From assembly GCA_019638705.1 (NCBI GenBank), contig JAHBTI010000004.1:62001-126000 (forward strand): 64,000 nt of DNA, read 5' to 3'. This document shows positions 53,000-61,548 of this stretch, piece after piece; within the stretch, counting starts at the first letter, position 1; each line of letters starts with the position of its first letter. The translations under genes were made by a program, and so were the position numbers. The stretch is from Bacteroidota bacterium (GTDB taxonomy: Bacteria; Bacteroidota; Bacteroidia; B-17B0; Aurantibacillaceae). The notes below the pieces were generated by a model. That model saw only the letters and a list, made by a program, of their open reading frames with translations. It ran no database searches and had not been told where the DNA came from.

Positions 53000-53021
53000 A
53001 AGTTTCGTTATAACGAAACTT
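53000..53021. promoter_or_regulatory. Perfect 22-bp palindrome upstream of higB
   Basis: Arms AAGTTTCGTTA and TAACGAAACTT meet without a spacer. Located 22 bp before the higB start, it is the likely operator for HigA. Confidence 0.6.
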
Positions 53022-53035
53022 CAAAATATTCTAAA

Positions 53036-53070
53036 AACAAAAAACCACTCCGCAATTCGCAAAGTGGTTT
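53036..53070 (-). terminator. Rho-independent terminator after secG
   Basis: AAAACCACT pairs with AGTGGTTTT around a loop with a small inner GCGAATTGC-type stem. On the minus strand it is followed by TTTTGTTTTT. It is nearly the same as the higA terminator at 52,277. Confidence 0.75.
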
Positions 53071-53098
53071 TCATAAATCAAAATGAAAAATTTTGTGA

Positions 53099-53437
53099 TT
53101 ATTCCGTAGGGGCAGGGGCTTGTTGCTGCGGTTGTACAGGAGCTTGTTGTTGAGGAACGGAAACCGCTGTTTGCGCTTTACGTTTTGCTACTGAACCCGC
53201 GCTTTCATCTTCGGTAGAAATAACGCTGCTTTTTGGAGCCATTAAAATACTCAACAAAATCAAAGCAATGGCTAAGCCCCAGGTTGCTTTTTCAATAAAT
53301 TCAGTTCCGCGTTTTACGCCCATAATTTGGGTAGCTGCGCCAAACTGGCTTTGAATGCCGCCGCCTTTTGAGTTTTGTACTAAAATTACCAACACCAACA
53401 GTACACACACCAAGATAATTAAGATTGGAAAAATCAT
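53099..53437 (-). CDS. secG: Preprotein translocase subunit SecG
   Basis: A 112-residue protein with two transmembrane helices (IFPILIILVCVLLVLVILVQ and ATWGLAIALILLSILMA), the conserved loop NSKGGGIQSQFGAATQIMGVKRGTEFIEKATW between them, and a low-complexity Gln/Pro/Ala tail (PQQQAPVQPQQQAPAP). It is part of the SecYEG channel. It lies downstream of the TPR and lptE genes, an order common in Bacteroidota. Confidence 0.95.
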   Translation of the reverse strand: MIFPILIILVCVLLVLVILVQNSKGGGIQSQFGAATQIMGVKRGTEFIEKATWGLAIALILLSILMAPKSSVISTEDESAGSVAKRKAQTAVSVPQQQAPVQPQQQAPAPTE

Positions 53438-53462
53438 TGTTCTTTGTTTTTTATTATTGTTA

Positions 53463-54365
53463 TTATTCTTTTAATTTTTTTATAAGGGCTGCAAAGTAAG
53501 CACTTTTTTGCGGAAAGCGCAAACTTAATATTTCGTAAGCTCTAATTGCCTTATTTACATTGCCTTGCAGGGCATAAATCTTGGCCAGCGTTTCGGTTAC
53601 CAAATGCTCGTTTTCGCGCAAACTTTCTTTGGCTTTGTGGTCGGGTGCAAAAAACTTTTGTTCTTCTTTTACACGAATGGCACCCGGATTTTTTTCAATA
53701 ATCCGGTCAATCAAATCCCAATTCCGTTGTTTTTTATTTGCCGTCGTTTCTTTCAGTTTGGCTTCAGACAGTTGTTTTGCCTTTTTGCGTTCTTGCTGCG
53801 CTTTTTCTTTTTGCTCTTTAATTTCTTCGTAAGGTTGCCCGTTGTTTTTCTTGAGCATGGCGAGCCAATCACCAAAACTTTCAGGCTCAATTAATGTTTC
53901 GGGTTTATGAAGTTCGGGTGTTTTGATAATTTCTTTTTCAACAAAAGCATTTACCACTTGCTTGCCTATTTCCTTTTCCAAAAATTCTTCTTCGTTCGGT
54001 TTTTCAGGTTCTGCAATGATTTCGGCAACTTTTAAAATTTCAAGCTCTTGTTTTGTATTTTCGCTTTCAGAAATTTTTTCTTCCTGTTTCGGAATTTCTT
54101 TTTCTTCAACAAGCACAAGTTTTTCCGCTTGTTCCAATTTATGAATGAGATGAAACAAATGCGCGCGGTTTGTAACTACAATTGCCGTTTTCTTTAAACT
54201 TTGCTGATACAAAGAAGCGTCCCATTTTTTGGAAGCGAGGCTCAACAATATGTGCGCTGACTGAAAATACGGAAAGTCTTTTACCAATTGCTGCAAATCA
54301 GAAATGCTTTGCTTGTTGAGCAAATGCAAATTTTCAGAATATTTTTTAAAGTCTGCTGCCTGCAT
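53463..54365 (-). CDS. Hypothetical TPR-like protein
   Basis: A 300-residue soluble protein. The ATG at 54365 overlaps the lptE stop (TAATG) and is preferred to a TTG 6 bp upstream. It has helical N-terminal (SISDLQQLVKDFPYFQSAHILLSL) and C-terminal (TETLAKIYALQGNVNKAIRAYEIL) tetratricopeptide-like segments around a Lys/Glu-rich middle. Function unknown. A gene of this type lies between lptE and secG in related genomes. Confidence 0.8.
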   Translation of the reverse strand: MQAADFKKYSENLHLLNKQSISDLQQLVKDFPYFQSAHILLSLASKKWDASLYQQSLKKTAIVVTNRAHLFHLIHKLEQAEKLVLVEEKEIPKQEEKISESENTKQELEILKVAEIIAEPEKPNEEEFLEKEIGKQVVNAFVEKEIIKTPELHKPETLIEPESFGDWLAMLKKNNGQPYEEIKEQKEKAQQERKKAKQLSEAKLKETTANKKQRNWDLIDRIIEKNPGAIRVKEEQKFFAPDHKAKESLRENEHLVTETLAKIYALQGNVNKAIRAYEILSLRFPQKSAYFAALIKKLKE

Positions 54366-54868
54366 TACCAATTATTAAAAGCGGCGTTAAACACGTCTTC
54401 CGTAATTTGTCTGTAAATTTCCTGAACTAACTCTGCTTCCACACTTGAAATATTGTCTGAACTTTTGAAATCGGCGTAGCGCGTAAACGTGCGTTCAAAA
54501 TTTTTGTCTGCTTCAAATTTGTTGTTGTAAACCACGTTTACGCTTATGGTTAAACGGTTTTGCGCGGCTTGGTCGCCGCTAATGGCAACAGGCATCACGT
54601 TGTAATCGGCAATGTAACCTTCAAAAGCTAAATCGCCGTTGCTTTTTATCAAAGCCAAATTGGTTTGTTGCGACACCACATCGCGCAATTTTTCGGTAAA
54701 GCGTTGCGACAAACTTGGCGCACCTAACGATGTGTTATTCGCAAAAAACGCCACGCTTACCGTTTTTGCTTCAATGGGAATAGTTGCACCGCTTAATGAT
54801 ACTGTGGCTTTGCAGCCGCTCAATATTATTATGGCAACTAAGGAAAAGTATTTAAAAAATTTTATCAT
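54365..54868 (-). CDS. lptE: LPS assembly lipoprotein LptE
   Basis: A 167-residue lipoprotein; the start at the ATG at 54868 gives MIKFFKYFSLVAIIILSGC with lipobox LSGC. The mature part is the two-layer LptE fold with SVAFFANNTSLGAPSLSQRFTEKLRD, which matches Bacteroidota LptE. It plugs the LptD barrel that inserts LPS in the outer membrane. The DUF5615/DUF433 pair just upstream interrupts its link to the sigma-54 activator. Confidence 0.9.
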   Translation of the reverse strand: MIKFFKYFSLVAIIILSGCKATVSLSGATIPIEAKTVSVAFFANNTSLGAPSLSQRFTEKLRDVVSQQTNLALIKSNGDLAFEGYIADYNVMPVAISGDQAAQNRLTISVNVVYNNKFEADKNFERTFTRYADFKSSDNISSVEAELVQEIYRQITEDVFNAAFNNW

Positions 54869-54872
54869 TACA

Positions 54873-55205
54873 TCAACCAATTTCTACTATATCAACGGTT
54901 TTAAGTTGTTTAAGGGCTTCTGCCAAGTGTAATTTTAGTTTCTCTTTCACTACACTGTTAGGGGCATTACCAAAGGTGAACCAAATAATTTTTGGCGGTG
55001 CGTTTAGTCGCCCTTGCAATAAAACAAAATCGTAATCTTTTGTGGTAATAATAACATCAGCTTCTTTTTTTGCCGCGTTAAAAATGGCTTCATCATCTGA
55101 AATATTTACCGACAGCGCAGTAATATGAATGCAAGCTAAGCCAAAGTTTTCTTTAATAAAAGGCACAATGGCAGGCGATATATTTGCATCTAACCAAATG
55201 GTCAT
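54873..55205 (-). CDS. DUF5615 PIN-like toxin
   Basis: A 110-residue PIN-like domain: MTIWLDANISPAIVPFIKENFG carries the first acidic residue, then SDDEAIFNAAKKEADVIITTKDYDFVLL carries further acidic residues, and APPKIIWFTFGN follows. This is the DUF5615 family (Mut7-C-like), a presumed RNase toxin. It starts 3 bp after the DUF433 gene, a pairing well known as a putative toxin-antitoxin module. Confidence 0.88.
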   Translation of the reverse strand: MTIWLDANISPAIVPFIKENFGLACIHITALSVNISDDEAIFNAAKKEADVIITTKDYDFVLLQGRLNAPPKIIWFTFGNAPNSVVKEKLKLHLAEALKQLKTVDIVEIG

Positions 55206-55208
55206 ATT

Positions 55209-55439
55209 TTAAGCAGCAACTAAAACAGGGTGGTCCATTTTTACCGTAGCATACAGCAAACAAGCTTTAATATCATCGGCTTCCAATGCGGGGTGTTCTT
55301 CAAGAATTTGTTCAGCACTCATACCGTAAGCCAATAATTCTAACACATCGGTTACTTTAAAACGCATACCGCGAATGCAAGGACGACCACCAAATTGTTT
55401 AGGATTGTGCGTAATCCTTTTTAATAACTCCAAATTCAT
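55209..55439 (-). CDS. DUF433 antitoxin
   Basis: A 76-residue protein. The ATG at 55439 (MNLELLKRITHNPKQFGGRP) is preferred to one 24 bp upstream. The DUF433 pattern is complete: ITHNPKQFGGRPCIRGMRF, VTDVLELLAYGMSAEQILEE and HPALEADDIKACLLYA. It contains a helix-turn-helix that would bind the promoter and the PIN-like partner. Confidence 0.88.
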   Translation of the reverse strand: MNLELLKRITHNPKQFGGRPCIRGMRFKVTDVLELLAYGMSAEQILEEHPALEADDIKACLLYATVKMDHPVLVAA

Positions 55440-55543
55440 AAAGCGAAGATACTTAAAAATCATGGGAAAGTAGAAAAATTACCGAAGTAAGGTTTAATGT
55501 AACAAGCACAGCGAGACTTATGACTTATATCTTACGACTTAAC

Positions 55544-56764
55544 TCACTCTTCTATATGATACTCATTAATCTTTCTGTAAAGCGTTCTTTCGCTGATACC
55601 AAGTTCTTTGGCGGCATTTTTACGTCTGCCTTTGTATTTTCGGAGAGCTTTTTTTATCATGTCAATCTCTTTGTCTTGCAAGGATAAACTTTCTTCCACT
55701 TCTATCACCTGCGGTTGATTTCCGTTTTGCACAAGCGGTGAATGAACGGTTAAGCCGGTGTTCACATTCTGCGCTTCGTGATTGAAAGGTTGATTGATAA
55801 ACTGAATTTCGCTTCCGCTTTCTCCTGAAACCGCCGAAGCCAAATCGTAAACCAATTTTTTCACTTCGTTAATTTCGGTTCTGTAATCGCGCAACACTTT
55901 AAAAATAATTTCACGGTCGTTGTTATCAAAGTTGCCTGATGAAAAACCGCCGTTATTCAAAATTGTAGGCACATTGTTTGAATTGTATTGCGGCAAATAT
56001 TTTAATAAGGTGTCGGCATTTATTTCGCGTGTTTTTTCAATAATGGAAATTTGCTCGGTAATGTTTTTTAACTGACGGATATTTCCGGGCCAATAATAAT
56101 TTACCAACACTTGCTCTGCATCAGGCGTGAGGCGCAACACAGGCATTTTGTATTTGTCGGAAAAATCGCTTGCAAATTTTCTGAACAGCAAATGAATGTC
56201 TTCTTTGCGTTCGCGCAGCGGCGGTAAATAAATAGGCACGGTGTTTAAACGGTAATACAAATCGGCGCGGAATTTTTCTTTTTCCAAAGCCTGATAAAAA
56301 TTTATGTTGGTAGCCGCAACCACACGCACATCTGTTTTCTGAACTTTGCTGCTGCCTACTTTAATGTATTCGCCGCTTTCCAACACACGCAATAATCTTG
56401 CTTGCGTTGATAAGGGCAATTCACCGACTTCATCTAAAAAAATTGTTCCGCCGTTTGCCACTTCAAAATAACCTTTGCGTGCTTCCACCGCGCCTGTAAA
56501 TGCGCCTTTTTCGTGCCCGAACAATTCGCTGTCAATTGTGCCTTCGGGAATTGCGCCACAGTTCACCGCAATGTAAGCCCCATGTTTGCGTGCGCTGTTT
56601 TGATGAATAATTTGCGGAAACACTTCTTTGCCCGTGCCGCTTTCGCCGTTAATCACCACGTTCAAATCCGTTGGTGCAACCTGCCGCGCAATGTCCACCG
56701 CACGTTCCAGCAATGCGTTGTTTCCTATAATTCCGAATTTTTGTTTTAGTTCTTGTGTGTTCAT
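55544..56764 (-). CDS. Sigma-54-dependent transcriptional activator (no receiver domain)
   Basis: A 406-residue AAA+ activator. Walker A is GESGTGKE (40-47), the sigma-54 contact loop GAFTGA is at 87-92, Walker B is TIFLDEVGEL (107-116), and R-finger and NIRQLKN segments follow. A Fis-type helix-turn-helix is at about 365-406 (RRKNAAKELGISERTLYRKI). It has no N-terminal sensor, so activity is probably set by level or by a partner. It remodels sigma-54 RNA polymerase. The order miaB - activator - lptE - TPR - secG is conserved in Bacteroidota; here the DUF433 module sits between activator and lptE. Confidence 0.93.
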   Translation of the reverse strand: MNTQELKQKFGIIGNNALLERAVDIARQVAPTDLNVVINGESGTGKEVFPQIIHQNSARKHGAYIAVNCGAIPEGTIDSELFGHEKGAFTGAVEARKGYFEVANGGTIFLDEVGELPLSTQARLLRVLESGEYIKVGSSKVQKTDVRVVAATNINFYQALEKEKFRADLYYRLNTVPIYLPPLRERKEDIHLLFRKFASDFSDKYKMPVLRLTPDAEQVLVNYYWPGNIRQLKNITEQISIIEKTREINADTLLKYLPQYNSNNVPTILNNGGFSSGNFDNNDREIIFKVLRDYRTEINEVKKLVYDLASAVSGESGSEIQFINQPFNHEAQNVNTGLTVHSPLVQNGNQPQVIEVEESLSLQDKEIDMIKKALRKYKGRRKNAAKELGISERTLYRKINEYHIEE

Positions 56765-56774
56765 TTTTTAGTTC

Positions 56775-57959
56775 CTAATTCAAATCGGTGAAATTAAAAC
56801 TCAAGGCTAATCTCGCTCCAATTAATAAACTGTTTTTTGTGTCCATTTCTTTGTTATACAAAGCAAAGAGAGGTTTTGCATACATATTATTTGCTTCCGA
56901 ACTGTTTGCCCAAACGATTGAAGGTGCAAACGCCACTTGAAATTTTTTATTGAGCTTGTAACGAACGTATGGCGCAAATGCTACGGCTGAAGAGGATTTC
57001 TCATTGATAAACGCGGTTATGTTTTCAATTTCGGGATTGAGATACAATTTTTTGCCCAACGGAATTAATGAGCCTAATCCCATACCTAAGCCAAAAGGTG
57101 AGGTTTCCGCAGATTGATATTGACTGTTGTAAGCACCTTTAATAAAAGTATAAAACTTTGGAATACCAATTTTAAAAGCAAGATTAACAGGATACAATTC
57201 ACTTGCAGAAATTTCAACGGCTCTGTATCCGCCTTTTCTCACATAAGAAATAAAACCGAAAGGAATACCTTTTGAAATAGAATCTGCAATGTTTACAAAT
57301 CCTATCTGAATTCCCTGAATACCTTTAACGGCAAGGTTTACAAAGCTCATTTGAAATCCTTCTGCCTGTTTTACACTTGTGTTTACAAAACCAAACTGAG
57401 CACCTTTTAAACTGTCAATTACTGTATTAACGAAAGCCATTTGCAAACCTTTAAAGTTTTTCAAATTAGTATTTACAAATCCCATTCGCGCACCTTTTTG
57501 ATTTCCAAAAGTGGTATTGACAAAGCCCATTTGTAATCCTTCAAAATCTTTTAAAACCGTATTCACAAATCCCATTTGTATGCCTTTTTGATTTCCAAAA
57601 GTTGTATTGACAAAACTCATTTGTAATCCTTCAAAATCTTTTAAAACCGTATTCACAAAACCCATTTGCGCACCTTTTTCTGCTCCCAGCGTAGTATTCA
57701 CAAAGCTCATTTGCAAGCCGCTGAAATTTTTCAAATTGGTATTTACAAAACCAAGATGTGCCGATTGGTGATTGCCCTTTGCTACGTTCACAAACCCAAT
57801 GAGTGGAAAATTAAATTGGTCGGGTACAACGTTATAAAACAGAGTGTAAGCAACATATTCTCGTTTGGGTTTTGTTGTATCACTTTGCGCAATGGAATTA
57901 TTGTTTATCAAAAGCAATAGTATTCCAATAATTCCGAGTTTATATTTTTGTGTGTTCAT
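56775..57959 (-). CDS. Secreted protein with 15-residue GxQMxFVNT repeats
   Basis: A 394-residue protein with a signal peptide (MNTQKYKLGIIGILLLLINN, then NSIAQ). Residues about 65-235 hold about eleven 15-residue repeats of the form GLQMSFVNTTLGAEK / GAQMGFVNTVLKDFE, which should stack as a regular beta-rich solenoid. The last 150 residues form an outer-membrane-barrel-like region (GIPKFYTFIKGAYNS, LYLNPEIENITAF and PYVRYKLNKKFQVAF). It could be an outer-membrane protein with a repeat domain. Function unknown. Located between miaB and the sigma-54 activator gene. Confidence 0.75.
   Translation of the reverse strand: MNTQKYKLGIIGILLLLINNNSIAQSDTTKPKREYVAYTLFYNVVPDQFNFPLIGFVNVAKGNHQSAHLGFVNTNLKNFSGLQMSFVNTTLGAEKGAQMGFVNTVLKDFEGLQMSFVNTTFGNQKGIQMGFVNTVLKDFEGLQMGFVNTTFGNQKGARMGFVNTNLKNFKGLQMAFVNTVIDSLKGAQFGFVNTSVKQAEGFQMSFVNLAVKGIQGIQIGFVNIADSISKGIPFGFISYVRKGGYRAVEISASELYPVNLAFKIGIPKFYTFIKGAYNSQYQSAETSPFGLGMGLGSLIPLGKKLYLNPEIENITAFINEKSSSAVAFAPYVRYKLNKKFQVAFAPSIVWANSSEANNMYAKPLFALYNKEMDTKNSLLIGARLALSFNFTDLN
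57481..57660 (-). repeat. 90-bp tandem duplication inside the repeat gene
   Basis: 57481-57570 and 57571-57660 are the same except for about eight bases; each covers two 15-residue protein repeats. The near identity marks a recent duplication. Confidence 0.85.
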
Positions 57960-57987
57960 TTTTTCACTTGTTCAATGTTACTTGTTC

Positions 57988-58022
57988 AATTATCAATGTT
58001 ACTTGATTGAACATTGATAATT
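57988..58022. repeat. Hairpin AATTATCAATGTT / AACATTGATAATT
   Basis: Perfect 13-bp arms around a 9-nt loop between miaB and the repeat gene, next to direct repeats of TTCAATGTTACTTG. Without a T-run it is probably a repeat element; it could also end miaB transcripts. Confidence 0.6.
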
Positions 58023-58038
58023 TTAAATTGAAAATGTT

Positions 58039-59472
58039 TTATCCAACAACATTACCAATCAACGTACTCGTCGTACACCTCTCCGCCAACACATTCACAT
58101 AATCACCTTTTTTATGATTGTCTTTTGGAAACACAACCACCATATTTTGAGAATTTCTTCCCATCAACATTTCTTCCGATTTTTTTGAAAAGCCCTCAAT
58201 CAATACGCGGTGAACTTTGCCAACACCTTGCGCAGTTTTTATGCTGCTGTTTTCGCGTTGTAAATTCACTACTTCGGAGAGGCGGCGATTTTTTACATTT
58301 TCGGGAACATCATCTTTGTATTTGCGTTCTGCCAATGTTTTCGGGCGTTCGCTGTATGAAAACATATAAGCGTAATCGTAACCCACTTCGCGCATTAAAC
58401 TCAAAGTTTCCTGATGTTCATCTTCTGTTTCGCTGCAAAAACCTGTGATAATGTCCGTACTAATTCCGCAATCAGGAAGAATTTTTTTAATCGCTGCAAT
58501 ACGTTCCAAATACCACTCGCGGCTGTAACCTCTGTTCATCATGTCCAACACACGGCTGCTGCCGCTCTGCACAGGTAAATGAATATTATTACAAATGTTT
58601 TCGTATTTCGCCATGATTTGAAGCACATCGTCCGTCATGTCTTTTGGGTGCGAAGTGCTGAAACGCACGCGCAAATCAGGATTAATAAGCGCAACCATTT
58701 CCATAAGTTGTGCGAAATTGGTGCTTGCAGCTTTTTGTTCTTCCGTTAAAATTTCTTTTTTCAATCCACCGCCGCTCCATAAATAGCTGTCCACGTTTTG
58801 ACCAAGCAAAGTTACTTCGCGGTAACCGGCATCAAAAGCTTCCTTACATTCTTTCACTATGCTTTGCGGGTCGCGGCTGCGCTCACGTCCGCGCGTGAAC
58901 GGTACAACGCAAAAGCTGCACATATTATCGCAACCGCGCATAATGCTCACAAACGCGCTCACGCCGTTTTTATCCAAACGCACAGGCGCAATGTCGGCGT
59001 AAGTTTCTTCCTTGCTTAAAATTACGTTGATTGCTTTTTGTCCCGTTTCGGCTTGCTCAATTAAGTTGGGCAAATCGCGGTAAGCATCGGGTCCCACGAC
59101 CATGTCCACCAATTTTTCCTGTTCCAAAAACTGCGATTTCAAACGTTCTGCCATGCAACCCAACACGCCGATTAACGCGTCGGGATTGCTTTTCTTAATT
59201 TTTTTGTAATCCTGCAAACGTTGGCGCACGCGGTTTTCGGCGTTATCGCGAATGGCGCAGGTGTTCACCAAAATTAAATCGGCTTCTTTATAATTTTGTG
59301 TGGTGCTGTAACCTTTGTCAATTAAAATGGAAGCCACAATTTCGCTGTCGCTGAAATTCATTTGGCAACCGTAGCTTTCCAAAAACAGTTTTTTTCCGTT
59401 GGCTAATTTCGGCGGTCGCATCAAAACTTCGCCCTGAACTGTTTCGTCAATTATTTTTTCGTCTGTTCGCAT
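58039..59472 (-). CDS. miaB: tRNA-2-methylthio-N6-dimethylallyladenosine synthase (MiaB)
   Basis: A 477-residue radical-SAM methylthiotransferase. The N-terminal UPF0004 domain has [17 protein letters not shown] (C36), [18 protein letters not shown] and [10 protein letters not shown], whose cysteines bind one Fe-S cluster. The radical-SAM motif is [20 protein letters not shown] (CxxxCxxC). A TRAM domain forms the C-terminus ([22 protein letters not shown]). It thiomethylates i6A37 of tRNAs. The full UPF0004-SAM-TRAM layout and YGCQMN mark MiaB rather than RimO. Confidence 0.95.
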   Translation of the reverse strand: MRTDEKIIDETVQGEVLMRPPKLANGKKLFLESYGCQMNFSDSEIVASILIDKGYSTTQNYKEADLILVNTCAIRDNAENRVRQRLQDYKKIKKSNPDALIGVLGCMAERLKSQFLEQEKLVDMVVGPDAYRDLPNLIEQAETGQKAINVILSKEETYADIAPVRLDKNGVSAFVSIMRGCDNMCSFCVVPFTRGRERSRDPQSIVKECKEAFDAGYREVTLLGQNVDSYLWSGGGLKKEILTEEQKAASTNFAQLMEMVALINPDLRVRFSTSHPKDMTDDVLQIMAKYENICNNIHLPVQSGSSRVLDMMNRGYSREWYLERIAAIKKILPDCGISTDIITGFCSETEDEHQETLSLMREVGYDYAYMFSYSERPKTLAERKYKDDVPENVKNRRLSEVVNLQRENSSIKTAQGVGKVHRVLIEGFSKKSEEMLMGRNSQNMVVVFPKDNHKKGDYVNVLAERCTTSTLIGNVVG

Positions 59473-59619
59473 TATTTAAGGGCTACGAATTTACGATTTT
59501 AATGACAAAATGACACGAAACAAAAGTTTAAAATAGTTTAAAGCATTAAATTGTAGTTTCACTTCTCAAATTTGCACCGCCACAGGGTGGAGGAAAGTGG
59601 AGTGGGGAGGGGTAAGGTT

Positions 59620-59627
59620 TATTTTTG
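59620..59627 (+). promoter_or_regulatory. -7 element before the small antitoxin-like gene
   Basis: TATTTTTG fully matches TAnnTTTG, 33 bp before the ATG at 59661. No -33 box is clear; the preceding 40 bp are unusually G-rich (GGTGGAGGAAAGTGGAGTGG). Confidence 0.4.
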
Positions 59628-59660
59628 TATTTTCGTTCTAACGCAAAAAACATAAAGCCA

Positions 59661-59876
59661 ATGGAAGTGAAAACAATAGTAAAAGAAATTCAACGCTTAC
59701 CTTTATCTAAGCGGTTTTTTGTTTTGGAACAGGTTGTAAAATCCATTAAAAAAGAAGAATTAAAACAAACAAATTGGGACGATGACCACGCGGATTTTCT
59801 TCATGCGGTTTCTGAAACATCTTTGGCTAAAGAATGGCTTTCAGAAGAAGATAATCGTTGGGACGAAGTTTTGTGA
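59661..59876 (+). CDS. Small antitoxin-like protein (orphan)
   Basis: A 71-residue acidic protein from the ATG at 59661 (MEVKTIVKEIQRLPLSKRFF), chosen over a start 36 bp upstream that overlaps the promoter element. A helical body and an acidic tail (SEEDNRWDEVL) resemble antitoxins of RelB/DUF2281-type addiction modules. No toxin gene follows; instead a convergent P-loop ATPase gene ends 6 bp away. It may be an orphan or a part of a decayed pair. Confidence 0.55.
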   Translation: MEVKTIVKEIQRLPLSKRFFVLEQVVKSIKKEELKQTNWDDDHADFLHAVSETSLAKEWLSEEDNRWDEVL

Positions 59877-59882
59877 TTTTTA

Positions 59883-61445
59883 TTATCTAATTTCAATCGA
59901 TAAATAATTCCATAGAGGGTCGTGGACTTTCATTTTATTTTCAATTACTAATTCATCGTCACCTCTGAACGAGTATCTGATTTTCTCTCCAGTATTTCCT
60001 ATAATTCCTATTTTGTACAAATGAGAAAGAATATCTCCTAATTTGTATTTTTTGAGTAAATCTTCTAAGTCGGAATATATTTTAGTTTTCTCATCGCAAA
60101 CAACTGTGATTTGGTTAAGTGTAAATGGACACTTTAAAGCAGTTAATAATTTCTTAATGCCCTCAACTTCGTTTTCTGTGTATGTAGCTCTAAGTTCTTC
60201 AGCAAGTTCTATCCAACTTTGTGTAGAGTATTCTTTAACAATTGTATCAAATACCTGATGTGTAAATTTTGTTTCATTAGGAAATTGCTGTTGAGCTATT
60301 GTTAATAATCTAACTATATCTCGTGGACGAAACCACGTTCTATGCAGAATGTATTCTTGTGTGGGTTTGCTATTCACTTGTGGGTAGAAATATTTTTCCC
60401 AAACTTCTTCATCTGTTGATACTTTTGAAAAATCTAACACTTTTTCTGTTGCTTGAATTTTTTTATTAATTATTCTGATTAATGGATGCTCTTTCAAAGT
60501 GCCTCCAGATTGTTGCCACTTTAATGAAATCCCAAAATCAAGGATTGGTTTATTAATCTCCTTGCCAGCTGAATGTATAGCTGTAAGGACTTCACTCCTT
60601 ATAGCTGTAACCATATATATATTGAATTGTAATTTTCGGCATAGTGCATTAATATTATTAACTGCAATTACTAAATCACGAATAAGTTTGATGTCTTTTT
60701 GATATTGTTTTTGCTTACCAAGAGTTAATTCTAATTCATCTAAAAATATGAATAATTTGGAATCTTTTGGCTTTAATTTTTTAAAAAGTTCATCGGCTTG
60801 TCTAACTATATTGGAAAATTTAACTTGTCTGCCCGCTTCATTCTCCCAATCAAATTCTAATCCAAGCTTTCCTTTTAAAAATTCAATATCTCCTTCAATT
60901 TCCACATTCCCCTTTTTTAATTTGGGTAACAATCTCATTATTCCAGCTTCTTCATTTCCTAACTTTGGAGCCGAAACACATTTACTATATTTTTCCCAAT
61001 TAGTATCATTTTCAAAGAATGTGTTGTTTGACGAATTTGATATTTTTACAATATGACGATGTAAGAACCATTGCCAAATGTTAACGAAATCTTCTTCGGT
61101 TTCATTATCATCATTTTTTACTGTCAAAAATGTGTTCGCGGCTTTAGAAAAAGCGGCTTTATCTTCTTGTGTAAATTCAGACTTAAATAAAATGAATGTG
61201 CTTTTTACGTTTTCCGTTTTTTCCAATAAAAGTCCAATATATCTCAATAAAGCTGTTTTCCCAGTACCCTTAAATCCAGTAACAAAATATTTTTTTCCTG
61301 TATAAAAATCATCAATTTGAATATTATCTGGTATAAGAAAACTATCAATAAATCTTTCTTTTTCCGAATTGGTGTTTTCTAACAATTCGTTCTTAGCGTC
61401 TGTTTTGCCTACTAAAAGGTCTTTAAGTTGTAATGATTGTACCAT
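59883..61445 (-). CDS. P-loop ATPase of the Sll1717 type
   Basis: A 520-residue NTPase. Walker A is GFKGTGKTALL (57-67). Walker B is LFIFLDELELTL (about 230-241). An arginine-rich sensor-like region follows with FNIYMVTAIRSEVL, and near 360-380 comes YILHRTWFRPRDIVRLL. The C-terminal 100 residues look like a winged helix. The layout agrees with the P-loop ATPase family typified by cyanobacterial Sll1717, whose role is not established; such STAND-like ATPases are common in defence loci. It is AT-rich compared with neighbours and probably acquired. Confidence 0.65.
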   Translation of the reverse strand: MVQSLQLKDLLVGKTDAKNELLENTNSEKERFIDSFLIPDNIQIDDFYTGKKYFVTGFKGTGKTALLRYIGLLLEKTENVKSTFILFKSEFTQEDKAAFSKAANTFLTVKNDDNETEEDFVNIWQWFLHRHIVKISNSSNNTFFENDTNWEKYSKCVSAPKLGNEEAGIMRLLPKLKKGNVEIEGDIEFLKGKLGLEFDWENEAGRQVKFSNIVRQADELFKKLKPKDSKLFIFLDELELTLGKQKQYQKDIKLIRDLVIAVNNINALCRKLQFNIYMVTAIRSEVLTAIHSAGKEINKPILDFGISLKWQQSGGTLKEHPLIRIINKKIQATEKVLDFSKVSTDEEVWEKYFYPQVNSKPTQEYILHRTWFRPRDIVRLLTIAQQQFPNETKFTHQVFDTIVKEYSTQSWIELAEELRATYTENEVEGIKKLLTALKCPFTLNQITVVCDEKTKIYSDLEDLLKKYKLGDILSHLYKIGIIGNTGEKIRYSFRGDDELVIENKMKVHDPLWNYLSIEIR

Positions 61446-61475
61446 ATTTGTTTAATTAAATTATACTCAATTCCC

Positions 61476-61483
61476 CAAATATA
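61476..61483 (-). promoter_or_regulatory. -7 element before the P-loop ATPase gene
   Basis: On the minus strand TATATTTG matches TAnnTTTG fully, 30 bp before the ATG at 61445. A -33 box at the right spacing is not clear. Confidence 0.45.
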
Positions 61484-61548
61484 CAAAACAAAAATTTTCT
61501 CTGCCTCCTCTGTGTCCTCTGGCACAAAATCGTATCTTCGCCTCCCAA

